DNA of 64,000 nucleotides from Malania oleifera (lineage: Eukaryota > Streptophyta > Magnoliopsida > Santalales > Ximeniaceae), in NCBI RefSeq assembly GCF_029873635.1, contig NC_080425.1:39931390-39995389 (forward strand), in the 5' to 3' direction. Of this stretch, positions 1 to 12,700 are shown piece by piece. The notes beneath the pieces were generated by a model, which saw only the letters and a program-made list of their open reading frames with translations, made no database searches and was not told where the DNA came from. The translations under genes were made by a program, and so were the position numbers. The first letter of the stretch is position 1; each line of letters opens with the position of its first letter.

Positions 1-115
1 ATTGTGATTCAAACCATCCTTATGTGATTATTAAGAATAAAATAAGTTGGGAAAGAATTTATAAAAAAGAGTTTTTAAAAGAAATTTTTAAACCCAATTC
101 ATCCCCTTCTTGGGA
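1..115 (+). repeat. 3' terminal remnant of a Sirevirus-like LTR
   Basis: The segment ends with a run resembling the U5 end of the copia LTRs elsewhere in the window: a stretch close to TTTTTAAACCCAATTC, then a C-rich tract and CTTGGGACCACA. The same ending closes the LTRs near 46.05 kb, 34.88 kb and 57.05 kb. No primer binding site follows, so this is an old, truncated LTR end. Its left part lies outside the window. Confidence 0.5.
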
Positions 116-1321
116 CCACATCTTATATTTCAGAAAGGATATTTAGGCTTAAATTTACTTTGTACTGGGGTCAACAATTGTCATGGATCACCTTTTGCTT
201 CTCCACTTTTTCTTTTATTTCCTAACTCTTTTCAGTTTTCTTTCTTTTCTTTTTCTTTTCAATCTACTTTCATCCTTTTCTTTTCTTTTCATTTTTTCAC
301 CATTGTTCCTTTTGACACCCTCAGGTATTTTTTTTTTTTTTTTTACCAAAAAAAGAAAAAATCCCTAGTTTAGGGGTAGATTACTGATAGCTTGCCCCAA
401 TGTGGGGGAGGGGGTGATCCTCTAACGGGGATTAAAATAATAGACTTGAAGCTCAAAATAGGGGTAGCTATGGATAAGATTCACTCAAAAGGATAGTTGA
501 ATGATAGTCTCTCTTCATTTTGATTTATAATTTTTCTTTAGCAAAGTGAGGTACGAAGAGCCTACCTAAGGTTATTATATAGATAATTGTAAATAAAACA
601 AAGGCTCATATAGGGCTCAACGGGTTAGCAAACAATGACTCTATATAGAACATTTGGGGTTATTATTCGACCAAATGATGGCCACCTGTCACTTATGCAC
701 AATTTTAACTTGGTATTCTGGAGTCTACTCTAGACATTGAAGTGTAAATGCCTTAAGGTTTAAGGAATTTTGAAATGTTAACTTGTAGCTTTTTTGGCAT
801 ATGTAATATTTATGTATCCTAAAAAATCTTGAATTTGTATAGATAATGTTCCTCTTGAGATTCAACCACTTATCCTTTCAAAAAAAACCTGGTACTTAAA
901 TTTTCAACCAAAACCTTTATTAAATAGTCTATGAAACAAGGACTATTTTTGTGGGGGTTTTTCTTTATTTTTTTGTGAAACAAAAATGGAATGAGTTGAG
1001 GCAAGATAGTGATGCAACGAGGTATGAATGCAAGAGCCATGCATAAAAATAAGTTCATTATTATTCAAGGAAAAACGCTTGTCATAAAAAATCCCCTTAC
1101 CACTACAGGTAAAGCATGCAAGGGGTGTAGTGCTAACCATTGTTTACCACAAAAGAAAATTCACGATTCAAAGATAAATACTAGCTCAACATAAATCTCA
1201 TCCAAAAATTTGATTCAAAATGCTACTTAGCCCAACTAGTGAATGTTTGGCTACTTAGGATAATAAGGGGATGTGCATTGGCTCTGGTTTTCTTATGGAT
1301 GCCTAACTTTAAAAATAAGGA
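116..1321. other. Intergenic DNA without recognisable gene
   Basis: I see no supported gene here. Positions 214-345 are strongly pyrimidine-rich and end in a T tract, and short open frames there are composition artefacts. A G-rich patch (GTGGGGGAGGGGG) lies near 402-414. Positions 1098-1129 hold a small imperfect hairpin with CACTACA and TGTAGTG arms. The last five bases, AAGGA, would be the left target-site duplicate of element A, but the matching right copy is not available. Confidence 0.5.
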
Positions 1322-3466
1322 TGTTGACTTTAAAAGTCCTATCCCATTTTGATTATGACAAATCCAAAGTATCTCACTTGTGCATCTAGTGCTTGAATAG
1401 AAAATTCTCTTAGAAGGCATGTAGAGTCGAGGTATGATCAAAATCATGAGGATCTCAAAGCTCACACTACATGATGGCAATCAGGAGAGCAAAAAGTATG
1501 AAGACATTTTATGTTGCATTGTAATACATTAAGTATTGGTTTGTAATTATGCATGATGGGAATGAAAGCTAAAACACAAGATCATAGACTGACCTTTGGT
1601 TCCAAAATTTTCATGGAAAACCCTTCACTTAAAATGTCATACTTATACACATAGGGTTGGAAAATTTTAGGGTCAAAATCAGGGCAAAACCTTAGGCTTT
1701 CACTGGCCTCAATCGACCAACCCATGCACATTATAACCACCTCAATCGACCGACCATAGCCCTTTGGCTAGAACACATAGGATCGGCTAACTTTTCTCCT
1801 AAAATTCCCAGCTGACAGGCCCTAGCTCTCGGCTAAGTTTAAATCCCCAATCGATTGGCCTTAATGAACTAAAAGGAGCCCTAGCCGACTGAACCTACGA
1901 AGGTTTGGAAATTACCTCTAGACCAGTCGACTAACACGTCGCTCAGTCGACCGACCTTTGCAAAAATTTGAAAATAAACAAAGGCCAGTCGACCAGTGAT
2001 TCACTCAGCCGACCGACCCTCTCGAGAAGGTTGAGTTTCTCTTAAGGGCAACTAACCAGTGGCTTACCAAGTCGACCGAACCTCTCGGGTTGGCCTGATC
2101 TCTCAGTGCTAAACGTCATTAATTTTTTAATTAAATTTTTTTAAAATGACAAGCATGTCCCTAACAGTCATAATTTTATGAAATTCTACACAGAGCATAT
2201 TCCAAAGCATAATTAGCAACTTGATTAACTTGAAATTCTCTCTAAATTTTTTGTGCTATTATTTCATATACTCTCACATATACAAGGTTGCATTCATACT
2301 CTTTATCATTATTCCTTTGTAAAATCTTCATAGAAAGAGAGCATTAAGTTCATCTTCTTCATTTGTAAAGTCAGTGCAAATTGAAAATTGATTGAATACT
2401 TATTCTTGTGGGTTTTTACATTCATTTCAAAGCTTATACTCTTATTCATTCATTCTATATTGAAAATCAATTTTTAAAGAGTAAGCTTGAGTTCTTCCCA
2501 TATTATTTGATTGATAAATACTTTTTAGGAAAACTCTTTTACAGCTTGTGAATCTTTGCACATTCATTGCAAGATTCGAAAGCTTATTTTTTGTGCTTAT
2601 TGAAAAAATACTTTTATAAGCTAATCTCCAACATCTCCTATACTTTATTATTGAAGAATATTTTTGGTGGAGATATTTATTGGGCTTTAGATTTTTGAAA
2701 TACACTTTGTGAATATTTTACATTTGAAATCAAAGGTCATTCTTTCATCATCTCTCACATTATCTCATAAATATAATTTTTGAGAGATAAACTAAAAATA
2801 CCCTATTGAGCTTAAACTCCCATCATACTAAGGTGCATTTATTTTATTGTTGTACATTACTACTTATTGGAGAAGTACTTTGTTTGCACAAACATCATTT
2901 TTATCATCTTTGTATTCTTGGCATGTGGTATCGTCAGAAGAGGCGGTCACCATTATGTAAGGTGCACGAGTTTGGCTCTAGCCTGGTCAGGAAAGCTAGG
3001 AAGGCATCATCCTATAAGGTGTCAAGGTTTATTTTCGCCTGGTAAGTGAACTAGGGAGTCTCCACCTTATAAGGAGAGGTTATAAATGGTGTCATTCTGT
3101 CAGGTTAAGTGAGCATTTAGTGAATCCTCAAGTTGGTTGGCTTGAGGCGGGGACATAGATAGTATTGGGCAAACCTCGATAAAAATATGTCTCATTCTTT
3201 CCCTACACTCTTTACATTTCCGTATTTGCTTGCTTATCCTTATCTGTTGAATTTACTGCTGCTGTAGTTAAATACTGATTCGTGGTTGATTGGGAAATTC
3301 TAAAACTGTTATATTTGTTTAAATTATTTGAAAATCATTATCTATCTAATTGGTGGTTGATTATATGGACCCTAGGTTGAGTAATACTGATTGTGACTTT
3401 AAATTGACCTATAATTTTTTAAACTATCCAATTCACCCTCCTCATGAAATTACACAAAAAATCACA
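1322..3466 (+). repeat. 5' LTR of copia element A
   Basis: It begins TGTTGACTTT and ends ...ATCACA just before a degenerate PBS. The first ~390 bp align closely by eye with 8939-9295, for example the shared stretch around 'catctagtgcttgaatag', and similarity continues to the broken end at 9716. Between about 1690 and 2110 it carries roughly ten copies of a short motif close to CAGTCGACCGACC, spaced tens of bases apart. The last few hundred bases contain the conserved block around TCTCCACCTTATAAG and the C-rich terminus. Confidence 0.85.
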
Positions 3467-3479
3467 TTTGGTATAGCAA
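3467..3479 (+). other. Degenerate primer binding site of element A
   Basis: TTTGGTATAGCAA lies immediately after the LTR end and resembles the plant initiator tRNA-Met PBS (TGGTATCAGAGC), but is altered in its second half. Position and partial match support the call. A working priming site would be expected to match more fully. Confidence 0.65.
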
Positions 3480-5250
3480 TGGCTCATGTCAGTGTAGCCC
3501 ATTTTGGTGAGGGACAATCGTCCACATGTCCTCCAATTTTCATTGGTGTTAATTACACCTTCTGGATGTGCATTTTTCTACAAAATCTTGATTGGAAGGT
3601 GTGGAGGGTTGTCTCCAAAGGAGACTTGGTACCTATGAAAACTGTAGAAGGAAAGAGTGAACCTAAAACTGGAAAGGAATTTATTGATGATGACATGAAA
3701 GGAGTTTAGGTTAATACCACTGCCATGAATGCCCTATATTGTGCTTTAGATGTTAATGAATTTAACAGATTCATGACATGTCAAATAGCTAAGGAAATAT
3801 GGGAAAAACTAGAGGTTACATATGAGGGCACTAAAGATGTGCTTTAGATGTTAATGACTTTAACAGATTCATGGCATGTCAAATAGCTAAGGAAATATGG
3901 GAAAAACTAGAGGTTATGTATGAGGGCACTAGAGATGTAAAGGATAGTCACATTGACATGTTAACTAGTGAATATGAGGCATTTAGGATAACCTCCAGTA
4001 AATCCATACAAAACATGTACACTCGATTCACACATATTACTAACTCGTTGCATGCTTTTGGTAAAACTTACCCTACTTACGAAATGATCAGGAAAGTTTT
4101 TAGGGGATTATCACCTATCTGGGAAGCAAAAGCTATTACCATAGCTGAAGAAAGGAACTTAAATGCAATGATGTTAGATAAGCTTATAGGATCGCTCATC
4201 ACGTATGAAATGGTAATAAATGAAAGGATAGGAGAGTAGTACAAAGCAAATAAAGTGATATTTCTAAGAGCATCCACCAATAGCTCTAGGGAAGGTAGTG
4301 ATCAAGAGCCTGATGAAGATATAACACTATTGACAAAAAATTTCAGCAAGTTCTTCAAGAAGAATGGGAGATCATCCAGAAAGTTCCAGAGCTCATAATC
4401 TGAAAAAAGAGAGTCAAGCAGAAGAAAGAAAAAATCAAATCTCTCACATGTTACAACTGTAATGAAGCCAGACACATTAGACCAGATTATCCACTACTAA
4501 AGAAAGACTCAAAAAAGAAGAAGAGGGCAATGAAAGCCGGCAAGTCTTGGGATAGACATAGTACCAATGGTTCAGACGTTGAGTCCAGCGACACTAAAGT
4601 CGCAAACTTGTATTTGATGGCACATGGTGATCATTAGGTATATTCATCTTGCTCTTTATCGACTTATTATTCTAGTGATGATTCTAATGCTAATAGCACG
4701 CTTACATATAAAGAACTGTAGCCTGAGTATATTCGTGTTCGTATATTGCTTGACAAAATGACTAAGGAAAATGATGATTTTAAAATAACATGTAAAGATT
4801 TGTCAAATGCATTTGAAAAAGAAAAGAAATCTTGTTCCTCTTTCATGAAAGAAAAAGATTTGAAAATTGCTAGTCTTGAGATAATATTGGAGGATAACTC
4901 CAAAATAATTTATAAATTCACGAAAGGCCAAAACTACTTTGAAAAACTTCTTGGGGCCCAAAGAAATTATCTAGACAAAGAAGACCTTGGATTTAATGGA
5001 AAAAAAAAAATAGGAGGCAGAAAAATCTTTATATGGGATATTTCGTAAAAGAATCAAAATCATTTATTCCATTTAAAGACTCCTATAGGCATGTCACTCA
5101 TTTTTAAATGCAAAAGGAAAGGCCATATAAAATTTGACTATCCTTTCAAGAGCATGGATGTTAAAATTAAGAAGGTCTGGAGAGTTAAGGGAGATTCAAG
5201 CACTAACCCCTATAGACCCAAGAGAATTTGGGTACCAACAGTAGTCACTT
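3479..5250 (+). pseudogene. gag pseudogene of element A
   Basis: The frame opens at ATG 3479 (MAHVSVAHFGEGQSS) and continues into the copia UBN2-type gag region (LDWKVWRVVSKGD, then IAKEIWEKLEV and MYTRFTHITNSLHAFGK). A stop at about 3706 replaces a glutamine position. A 98-bp tandem duplication at 3741-3936 shifts the frame. The first zinc knuckle (4449-4490, CYNCNEARHIRPDY) has lost its last cysteine, and the second (about 5100-5145) has lost its first and last cysteines. Between the two is a lysine- and glutamate-rich, coiled-coil-like stretch (about 4746-5000). Gag would have formed the virus-like particle. This copy is dead. Confidence 0.82.
3741..3936 (+). repeat. 98-bp tandem duplication inside gag of element A
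   Basis: The unit starting GTGCTTTAGATGTTAATG at 3741 is repeated at 3839 with only a few differences. The period of 98 bp is not a multiple of three, so the second copy is out of frame with the first and breaks gag after a DVNEFN...EGTKDV stretch. The low divergence suggests replication slippage or unequal exchange after insertion. Confidence 0.9.
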
Positions 5251-5259
5251 GAATGCTTA

Positions 5260-8211
5260 TTGCAGGTGTGCTTGAGGTTGTCCTCCTCTAAAGACAAATG
5301 GTACAAGGATAGCGGATGCTCAAGACACATGACAAGCGATAAGGCCAAATTTACATCCATCACACCAAAGGATGGAGGATTCGTGACCTTTAAGGACAAT
5401 GCAAAAGGCAAGATCATCGGGGTAGGTAAAGTCAGTAAGGAACCCTCTCTAATAATAGATAATGTTTTACTAGTTGATGGTTTAAAGCATAATCTGTTGA
5501 GCATAAGTCAGTTATGTGATAGAGGCTATAGGGTGTCCTTTGAACATGATAAATGCACTGTAAAGAACATTTCTAAAAACAAAATACTGTTTTCTACTAA
5601 ACAAAATGAAAACGTCTATACTACTAGTTTTGATAACTTAGCGTCTTAACATGTGAAATACTTTTCTACTATAAATGAGGCTAGTTGGCTTTGGTATAGG
5701 AGACACACTAGCATGGATTTATTGTCAAAGCTAGTCAAAAGTGAATTAGTCAAAGGCTTACCAAAGACACAATTTGTGAAAGATAAAATTTGTGATGCAT
5801 GTCAATTGGGTAGGCAAACTAAATCTAGCTTTAAGAAAAAGAAAATCATCTCCACTACTAGGCCACTTCAACTGCTGCACCTAGATTTATTTGGTTCTAA
5901 TCAAATTCAGAGTTTAGGAGGAACATCATACACCTTTGTAATTGTAGATGACTATTCTAGATTCACATGGATATTATTTCTTGCACATAAAGATTAAACA
6001 TGTGAACAATTTACCAAACTCAGTATAAAAAATCAGAACGAAACACATTCGGAGTGATAGGGGTAGAGAATTCAAAAATAAGGATATGGAGGATTTTTGT
6101 GATTCACATGGTATATCTCATAATTTCTCTGCACCTAGGACCCCACAACAGAACGATGTAGTTAAGAGAAAGAATAGGTCTTTACAGGAAATGGATAGAA
6201 TAATGCTTAATGAACATAACTTACCTAAGTATTTCTGGGACAAAGTAGTGAGCACTGCTTGCTATGTAATGAATAGAGTTTTAATCAGGCCCACTCTTAA
6301 CAAAACCCCCTATGAATTGTGCAATGGCCATAGACCTAACATTTCCCATTTCCATAACTTTCGCTGTAAATGTTATGTGCTTAGAGATAAAGATAACTTA
6401 GGGAAATTTGATGCAAAATCTAATGAGGGAACATTTATAGCTTGTTCCTTAGATAGCAAAGCCTACATAATCTTTAATAAAAGAACATTGACTGTTATGG
6501 AGTCCATACGCGTAGTGTTTGATGAGTCAAATCCCTTCACCAAAAAGACTGACGAGGATGAGAGCATAAAAATTAAAGAAACATCTACTGAGGATAATCA
6601 AGTAGAGAGTGAGGTATATGAACTACCTAGAGAATGGAAATTTGTGAGGAGTCACCCCAAAGATCAAATCATAGGTAAACCATCTCGAGGTGTAGCTACC
6701 CAATAATCTTTTAGAAACTTGTGTAGCTACTTTACATTCTTATCTCAGGATGAGCCTAAGAATGTCAATGAGGCCATTGAGGATGAATCATGGGTATTGT
6801 CCATGCAGGAAGAGTTTAATCAATATGAGAGGAGCAAAGTTTGGACCTTGGTTCCTAGACTCAATGATCATACTATTATTAGAACTAAATGGGTATATAG
6901 GAACAAAAAGGATGAAAATGGAATAATAATAAGAAACAAAACCAGACTAGTAGCCCAAGGGAATAACTAGGAGGAAGGTATAGATCTTGAGGAAACATAT
7001 GCTCCTGTGGCTAGGATGTAAGTCATTTGTATGTTATTAGCATATGCTGCTTTTAAGACCTCCAGGATTCGAGAACCTTAAATTCTCTAATCATGTTTAT
7101 CAATTGACTAAAAGCTTGTATGGATTGAAACAAGCTCCTAGAGCTTGGTATGAGAGGCTTAGTGGCTTTCTACCAAATAATGGGTTTGCTAGAGGAAAAA
7201 TTGACATAACACTATTTATAAAAGGCTAAAAATGATAATATGCTCCTAGTACAGATATATGTAGATGACATCATTTTTGGAGCTACAAATGATGAGTTGT
7301 GTAATAAGTTTGCCAAATGCATGCAAAATGAATTTGAAATGAGCATAATGGGTGGACTTAACTTCTTCCTATGACTTCAGATAAAATAGGCCACATGTGG
7401 AACATTTATATGTTAATCAAAATATGTTAGAGACTTGCTAAAGAAATTTAATATGGAAGGTGGTAAAATTTTAGGAACACCTATGAGCTCTTCCACAAAA
7501 TTAGATAAAGATGAGCAAGGTATACTGGTAAATGTCAAGCTCTATCGTGGCATGATTGGTAGCCTGTTATACTTAACAATGAGCAGACCTGATATTATGT
7601 TTAGTGTTTGTATGTGTATGAGATTTTAGGCTGCACCTAAAGAGTCTCATTTGTTTGCAGTTAAGAGGATACTTAGATACCTTATTGGAACTATTGAATT
7701 AGGATTATGGTATCCTAAGCAAACCTCATTTGAGATTGTTAGTTATTCTGATGCTGACCTTGCCGGTAGTAAAGTAGATTGAAAAAGCACGAACGACACT
7801 TGTCATTATTTAGGAAAATCTCTGGTTTCTTGGTTCTCCAAGAAACATAACTCAGTTGCACTATCCACAACTGAGGTTGAATACATAGCGGTTGGGAGTT
7901 GTCGTGCTCAAATGCTTTATATGAAGCAACAACTCATGGACTATGGATTGCACTATGAGATAGTTCCTATAAAATGTGATAACACTAGTGCAATTAACAT
8001 CTTAAAGAACCCCATATCACACTAACTAACTAAGCATATAGAAATAGCTCAACATTTTATTCGTGACCATGTGCAAAAGGGGGATGTGTCGCTTGAGTTT
8101 GTGTGCACTAATGAACAATGGGTCAATATATTCACTAAACCTCTTCAGGAGGACAAATTCATACAGATTAGACATGAATTAGGCTTGATGCACATTAGGG
8201 AAGTTGCCTAG
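5260..8211 (+). pseudogene. copia pol pseudogene of element A (protease, integrase, RT, RNase H)
   Basis: Domains appear in copia order. The protease has the active-site triad in WYKDSGCSRHMT (about 5298). A pre-integrase zinc region around 5690-5830 keeps DACQLGRQTKSSF but has a damaged histidine pair. The integrase core (6086-6706) has PRTPQQNDVVKRKNRS, in which the usual catalytic glutamate of VVERKNR is lysine. RT begins at about 6719 (WTLVPRLNDHTIIRTKW) and has stops at about 6968 and 7018. A deletion at about 7063 removes the segment normally carrying the first catalytic aspartate. The YVDDII box survives at about 7258. RNase H (about 7660-8100) keeps STTEVEY. The frame ends at TAG 8209-8211. 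Several stops are TAG where glutamine is usual. It is non-functional. Confidence 0.85.
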
Positions 8212-8924
8212 AGATATGATGTAGTGTATAAATTGAGGGAGGGGGGGGGGGAACTTAACTTAAAAATCACTACGACTCTGAAAATTAGGCTTTCTCATAA
8301 TCTTATTGTGTCTTACACTTGTATATTTTATGACTTTTGAGAAATACAATTGCTATCCATTATGTATTGATTGCTTAATTTTATTCAATGGACATTGTTA
8401 TCTAGTATTTTGAACTACTATTGACTATATGGATTAAGAATACTGGATTGCATGCTTGTATAGAACGCCATCTGTAAGGCCATTGCTGAGTTTGTGTATG
8501 CATGCTGATAGTGGACTAGGTTACTTTATGACTAACTTGAATGATCATATTTAGAAATTCATGCTACCTAGTTGTTTGAATTGGGGAGTTTCTCTTAACT
8601 AAGGTTGCATTTAAATTCTTACATTCCTACATTAGCCCTTTTTGCTCATGCCAAAGGGGGAGAAATATTTTTAGAAAATTTGGGTAAATTTGGGCAAAAC
8701 TGATTGCGAGGGAGAATTAACTAAGCATAACTCTTCATACTGTATTCTCTTATGTATCTTTTCTCTACTCTTGGTATTTGAGCTTTAATGACAAACTTAA
8801 ATGAATATTGTTTTTAAACTATCTTTCGTCATGGATATGCTTGAATTGTTCTAGAATTTTTTTTTTTGCATAGAGGGAGCCTTTTAAGGTTGTACCCATT
8901 TTTGCTCTTATATTTGTCATCATT
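8212..8924 (+). other. 3' untranslated region of element A
   Basis: No coding frame is seen. A G tract of about a dozen bases lies near 8240. A purine-rich GCCAAAGGGGGAGAAA motif at about 8650 resembles the element's own PPT and recurs in the tail of the element ending at 17.6 kb. The final part (TTTTTGCTC...TTTGTCATCAT) is nearly the same as before the PPTs at 17.62 kb and 55.31 kb, which marks these as one lineage. Confidence 0.6.
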
Positions 8925-8938
8925 AAAAAGGGAGAGAT
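8925..8938 (+). other. Polypurine tract of element A
   Basis: AAAAAGGGAGAGAT lies directly before the TGTCGAC start of the 3' LTR. It is the plus-strand priming site of reverse transcription and matches the A-run, G-run, GAT form of Sirevirus PPTs. Confidence 0.85.
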
Positions 8939-9716
8939 TGTCGACTTTATAAGTTCTATCCCGTTTAGATTATGACAAATCCAAAATATCTCACTTGTGC
9001 ATCTAGTGCTTGAATAGATAATTCTCTTAGAAGGCACGTAGAGTTGAGGTACGATCAAAGCCATGAGGATCTCAAAGCTCACACTACATGATGGCAATCG
9101 GGAGAGCAAAAAGAACGAAGACATTTTATGTTGCATTGTAATGCATTTAAGTATTGGTTTGTAATAATGCATATCATGCATGATGGGAATGAAAGCTCAA
9201 ACACAAGACCCTAGACTGACCTTAGGTTCCAAAATTTTCATGGAAAACCCTTCACTTAAAATGTCATACTCATACACATAGGGTTGGAAAATTTTAGGTT
9301 CAAAATCAGGGCAATACCTTAGGCTTTCACTGACCTCAGTCGACCTACCCATGCACGTTATAACCACCTCAGTCAACCAACCATAGCCCTTTGGCCAAAA
9401 TACACAGGATTGGCCGACCTGCCAACTTTTCTCCTGAAATGCCCAACCGACTGGCCTTAACTTTTGGCTAAGTTTAAATCCCCAGCCAATCGACCTCAAT
9501 GAAATAAAAGGAGCCCTAGCTGACTAAAACTACAAAGGTTTGGAAATCGCCTCTAGGCCAGCCAACTGGTACCTCACTCATCCGACTAACCCTTGCAAAA
9601 AATTGAAAATAAACAAAGGCCAGTCGACTGGTGCTTCACCCAGCCGCCCAACCCTCTCATGAAGGTTGAGTTTCTTTTAAGGACAAACGACTGGTGGCTT
9701 CCCTAGTCAACCGAAC
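8939..9716 (+). repeat. 3' LTR of element A, truncated
   Basis: The segment aligns with 1322-2082 of the 5' LTR from TGTCGACTTTATAAG to the last shared motif (GTCAACCGAAC). After 9716 the sequence changes abruptly to another LTR. The missing ~1.4 kb of U3/R/U5 was not found elsewhere in the window. Mismatches between the two copies are plentiful, so the element is not young. Confidence 0.82.
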
Positions 9717-9725
9717 TAGTAGGCT

Positions 9726-12700
9726 TGGGTCCTTAACTACATAAAATAATATTTATAAAACCCAACTATTCCCGAGTGCAGTAGAAAGTGGTAAAGTTGG
9801 GTATCAATCCACGGGGATTAGAGTGCAGTTATCAACCACTTCTAGATTAGTTTATTAAGGCTTTGTATAAAAAGAAGTGAAAAATGGGATTTCTGAAGAT
9901 GTTTTCTAACAACTACTTGAAAGCAGTAAATCAAAATTAACTCTACTCCTACAAAGTAATGCTCAATCATGAATCTGACCTAGGATGTCATGTGCATAAT
10001 CTATGTTCGATCAATTATCTGTAATAGGATTACACGATGAAAGGAGCCATTTGATGGCATAGGTGTTAGCTTTACCGTGATCCCAAGAGGGGGGTAAATT
10101 AGTATTTTCAAAATTGATGCCCTAGGTCAATCCCCTAACAGCAGTATTACACAACCTTAAGGTCAATCTAGTGCAAATAAATTAACTCAATTTAAATGTA
10201 CAATGGAATTTAAATAACACAATTAAATTAACCAATCATGCACGAGAAAGTAATAAATAAAGATGACACCTAGAAATGTTATTGAGATTTGGAAAACTGC
10301 CTAAGTCCTCGCCTTGGCTAACAAGTACAAGGATTACCACTATAATGCTCACTTAAGTGGGTGGAGCGACACCTAAACAATCAGGTCAATTAGCACAAGG
10401 TTGACCTCAACCTTTACAGACAATCCTTACTGGGCTGGATTACCGCCCCCTCAGGCCATGCCTGGAATACAACAGTATGTTCACAATAAGACTGGTACAG
10501 TGATTATGCTTTCATGCAAAGCAGATATGTAGCCAATACATACGGTCACATACACATCAACAATATGGATATAGTGTAAGCTTAGTGATATAAATAGTTG
10601 TGCAGACAACACTCAATAGGGTATGATCAATGGAATGTTCAAAAGTGTTTAATACAAGCTATATCTTTGAAACCAGGTAAAAAAAATTTCAATAGAAAAT
10701 CAAGATTCCAAAGATGTCAATTAGATATTCAAACTAGCTCAAGATATTTTCTTTAATGAGATAAGCACACTACTAGCTTGAAAAATGTTTTGACTTGTTG
10801 AAAATATTTTTGCACAACAAAAATCAAAGCTATGAGAATATTGCAACAACTATGCAAGGACCCCTAATCTTGCTAGTCTATCCCAACAAAAGATTTATAA
10901 TATGACATCAGTGGGATAAAACTTAGCGAAACTCCTAAAAAACAATATCAATAATTAATCAAGCAAATGGGAGTTTTAGCACTATCTACCAATCATAAGC
11001 ACACTCACTAAGCTCTTACAATACCAAGATGTATCAAACGAATGAGTATCTGAGGGTATTTGAGTAAAGTAGGATTTTAGAGTATAAAGGATTCTTGGCT
11101 AATGATTTTGTTAATTACTTGCTAATCCTCATAAATAAGCCTATATTCATAGACAAGGTAAAAAATATAACCGTTTGGGACCTACTGGGTATTCTTAGAA
11201 AATTCTGAAAAACACTTAAGAATAATTTATCCATTTTAACCCATATTAACCTGGAGTAAAATAAATTTAACCTGAGTAGGTTCAGGTGGCTGAACCGAGG
11301 TTCGGTCGTCCGAACAGACTCATTTTCAAAAACACTTTAAAATAGTTTGGCATCTCGAGTCCTGATACGGTAACCCAAACAAAAGTCAGTCGCATTTGTT
11401 CATGGGTTCAGGTGCCCGGTCAGTGGGTCGGTAGCTCGAACGAGCCTGTTTTTGAACTATTTTCCTCGGTGGCCTAAGTTGGTGAGGGGTCCCTTTCAAA
11501 GGGTTTGGATGCCTAGGGAAGATATGCTTAAGACAAGTTCGGTCGCTCAAGAGCTTGGTCAACTATTGACTTCTCAATAGTTTGGGCACCCGAGGAGATT
11601 TAAACTCCTGGGGTTCGGTCACCCGAGCTCTCTCAAACTTCCCTATAATGTTCAATTCAATTCATATTTAACACTCATGATTATGAATGATATTTGTGCA
11701 TGAGTGTTTGGGGCCTAGAGTCATACTAGGGTCTTACTGAGCTTACCATGTATCCAGTATGCATGACATGCAGGTGATTATCACAATCCATATACCTAGT
11801 TATTATTACAGACCCATATTACATTAATTGCATTTACAATATGAAAGAGAATTTTTAGGGTCTTCATATCTTGGTTTAAGTGTCATTCCTTGAAATGCTT
11901 ATATAAACCTGCACATACACTTGAAAACCATAAAATACCTAAGTATTTGTCATTATCAAAATCGGGTGTGACCTATAAGGTCAACAATAGGTTAGCAAGG
12001 TTGCACCAACCGTCTGGAGCACGGTCGGGAACCGGAGTATACCCTATCACAAGGATCACAAGAACCTTTTTAGATCCATAGCCTATTACATATACTTGGC
12101 TGAATCTATTTAAGTGCTATCCTATCTCTCAGGGCATCAACACAATCAAAGCAGTAAATTAAAGCATGTAAAGAAAGCATTAAAGAAAGGTAGTAAATAG
12201 AAAGCATGTAAAATGATCAATCCTCTTGCAACTGAGTGTCTGTCACTAACACCAAAGAATACAATCAAATGATCTTCTAATCTAAGAGGTAAGCATGTAA
12301 AAATGGCTTCTTATTGCAAACGAATTGTCTGTCACTTACGATCAAAAGTACAAAAGAAAACCAAGACAAGAATGTAAAGGAAAGCAATTAAATATGCTCT
12401 ATGGTTGGCTCTGAATGGCATTTTAGGTATGTCACTAACCCAAAATCGGCCAAATAGGAACCCAGAGAACATATCCGTAGCTAGTACTTATACTTATTAG
12501 GGTTTTCAAATTTTGAAATTCAAATTAGGAAACTTTGCAGCAAATCTCGCACAGCAGATCGTCACTGTCGACCAAGTCACTCTCATGCTTCCCTTGATCG
12601 TGCCCTAGTCGAGACTCGTGGTAAATCAGGAATTTGAATCTTCAGTGTCATTGACTATGTCATGCCAAAGGGTCTTGATGGTCGAGTTGATGGTTGATAC

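Larger units (their letters stand above)
1322..9716 (+). mobile_element. Sirevirus-like Ty1/copia retrotransposon, element A, 3' LTR truncated
   Basis: The element runs 5' LTR, tRNA-Met-type primer binding site, gag with two zinc-knuckle regions, pol in copia order (protease, integrase, RT, RNase H), a long 3' untranslated stretch, a polypurine tract and a 3' LTR. Assignment to the Sirevirus (SIRE/Maximus) lineage rests on LTRs of about 2.1 kb, the PPT context with TTTGTCATCAT before an A-then-G run and GAT, and the large gag. All reading frames carry stops, frameshifts or deletions, so it cannot move on its own. The 3' LTR stops matching at about 9716, where an Athila/Tat-like LTR begins. 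Confidence 0.88.

Noticed and set aside
110..373. Phe/Leu/Ser-rich frames of 61 and 87 codons
   Set aside because: The stretch is a pyrimidine-rich tract. The hydrophobic composition follows from TTT and TTC codons.
1098..1129. CACTACA ... TGTAGTG pair suggesting CACTA transposon ends
   Set aside because: The arms are only 7 bp and 18 bp apart, with no target-site duplication or internal sequence.
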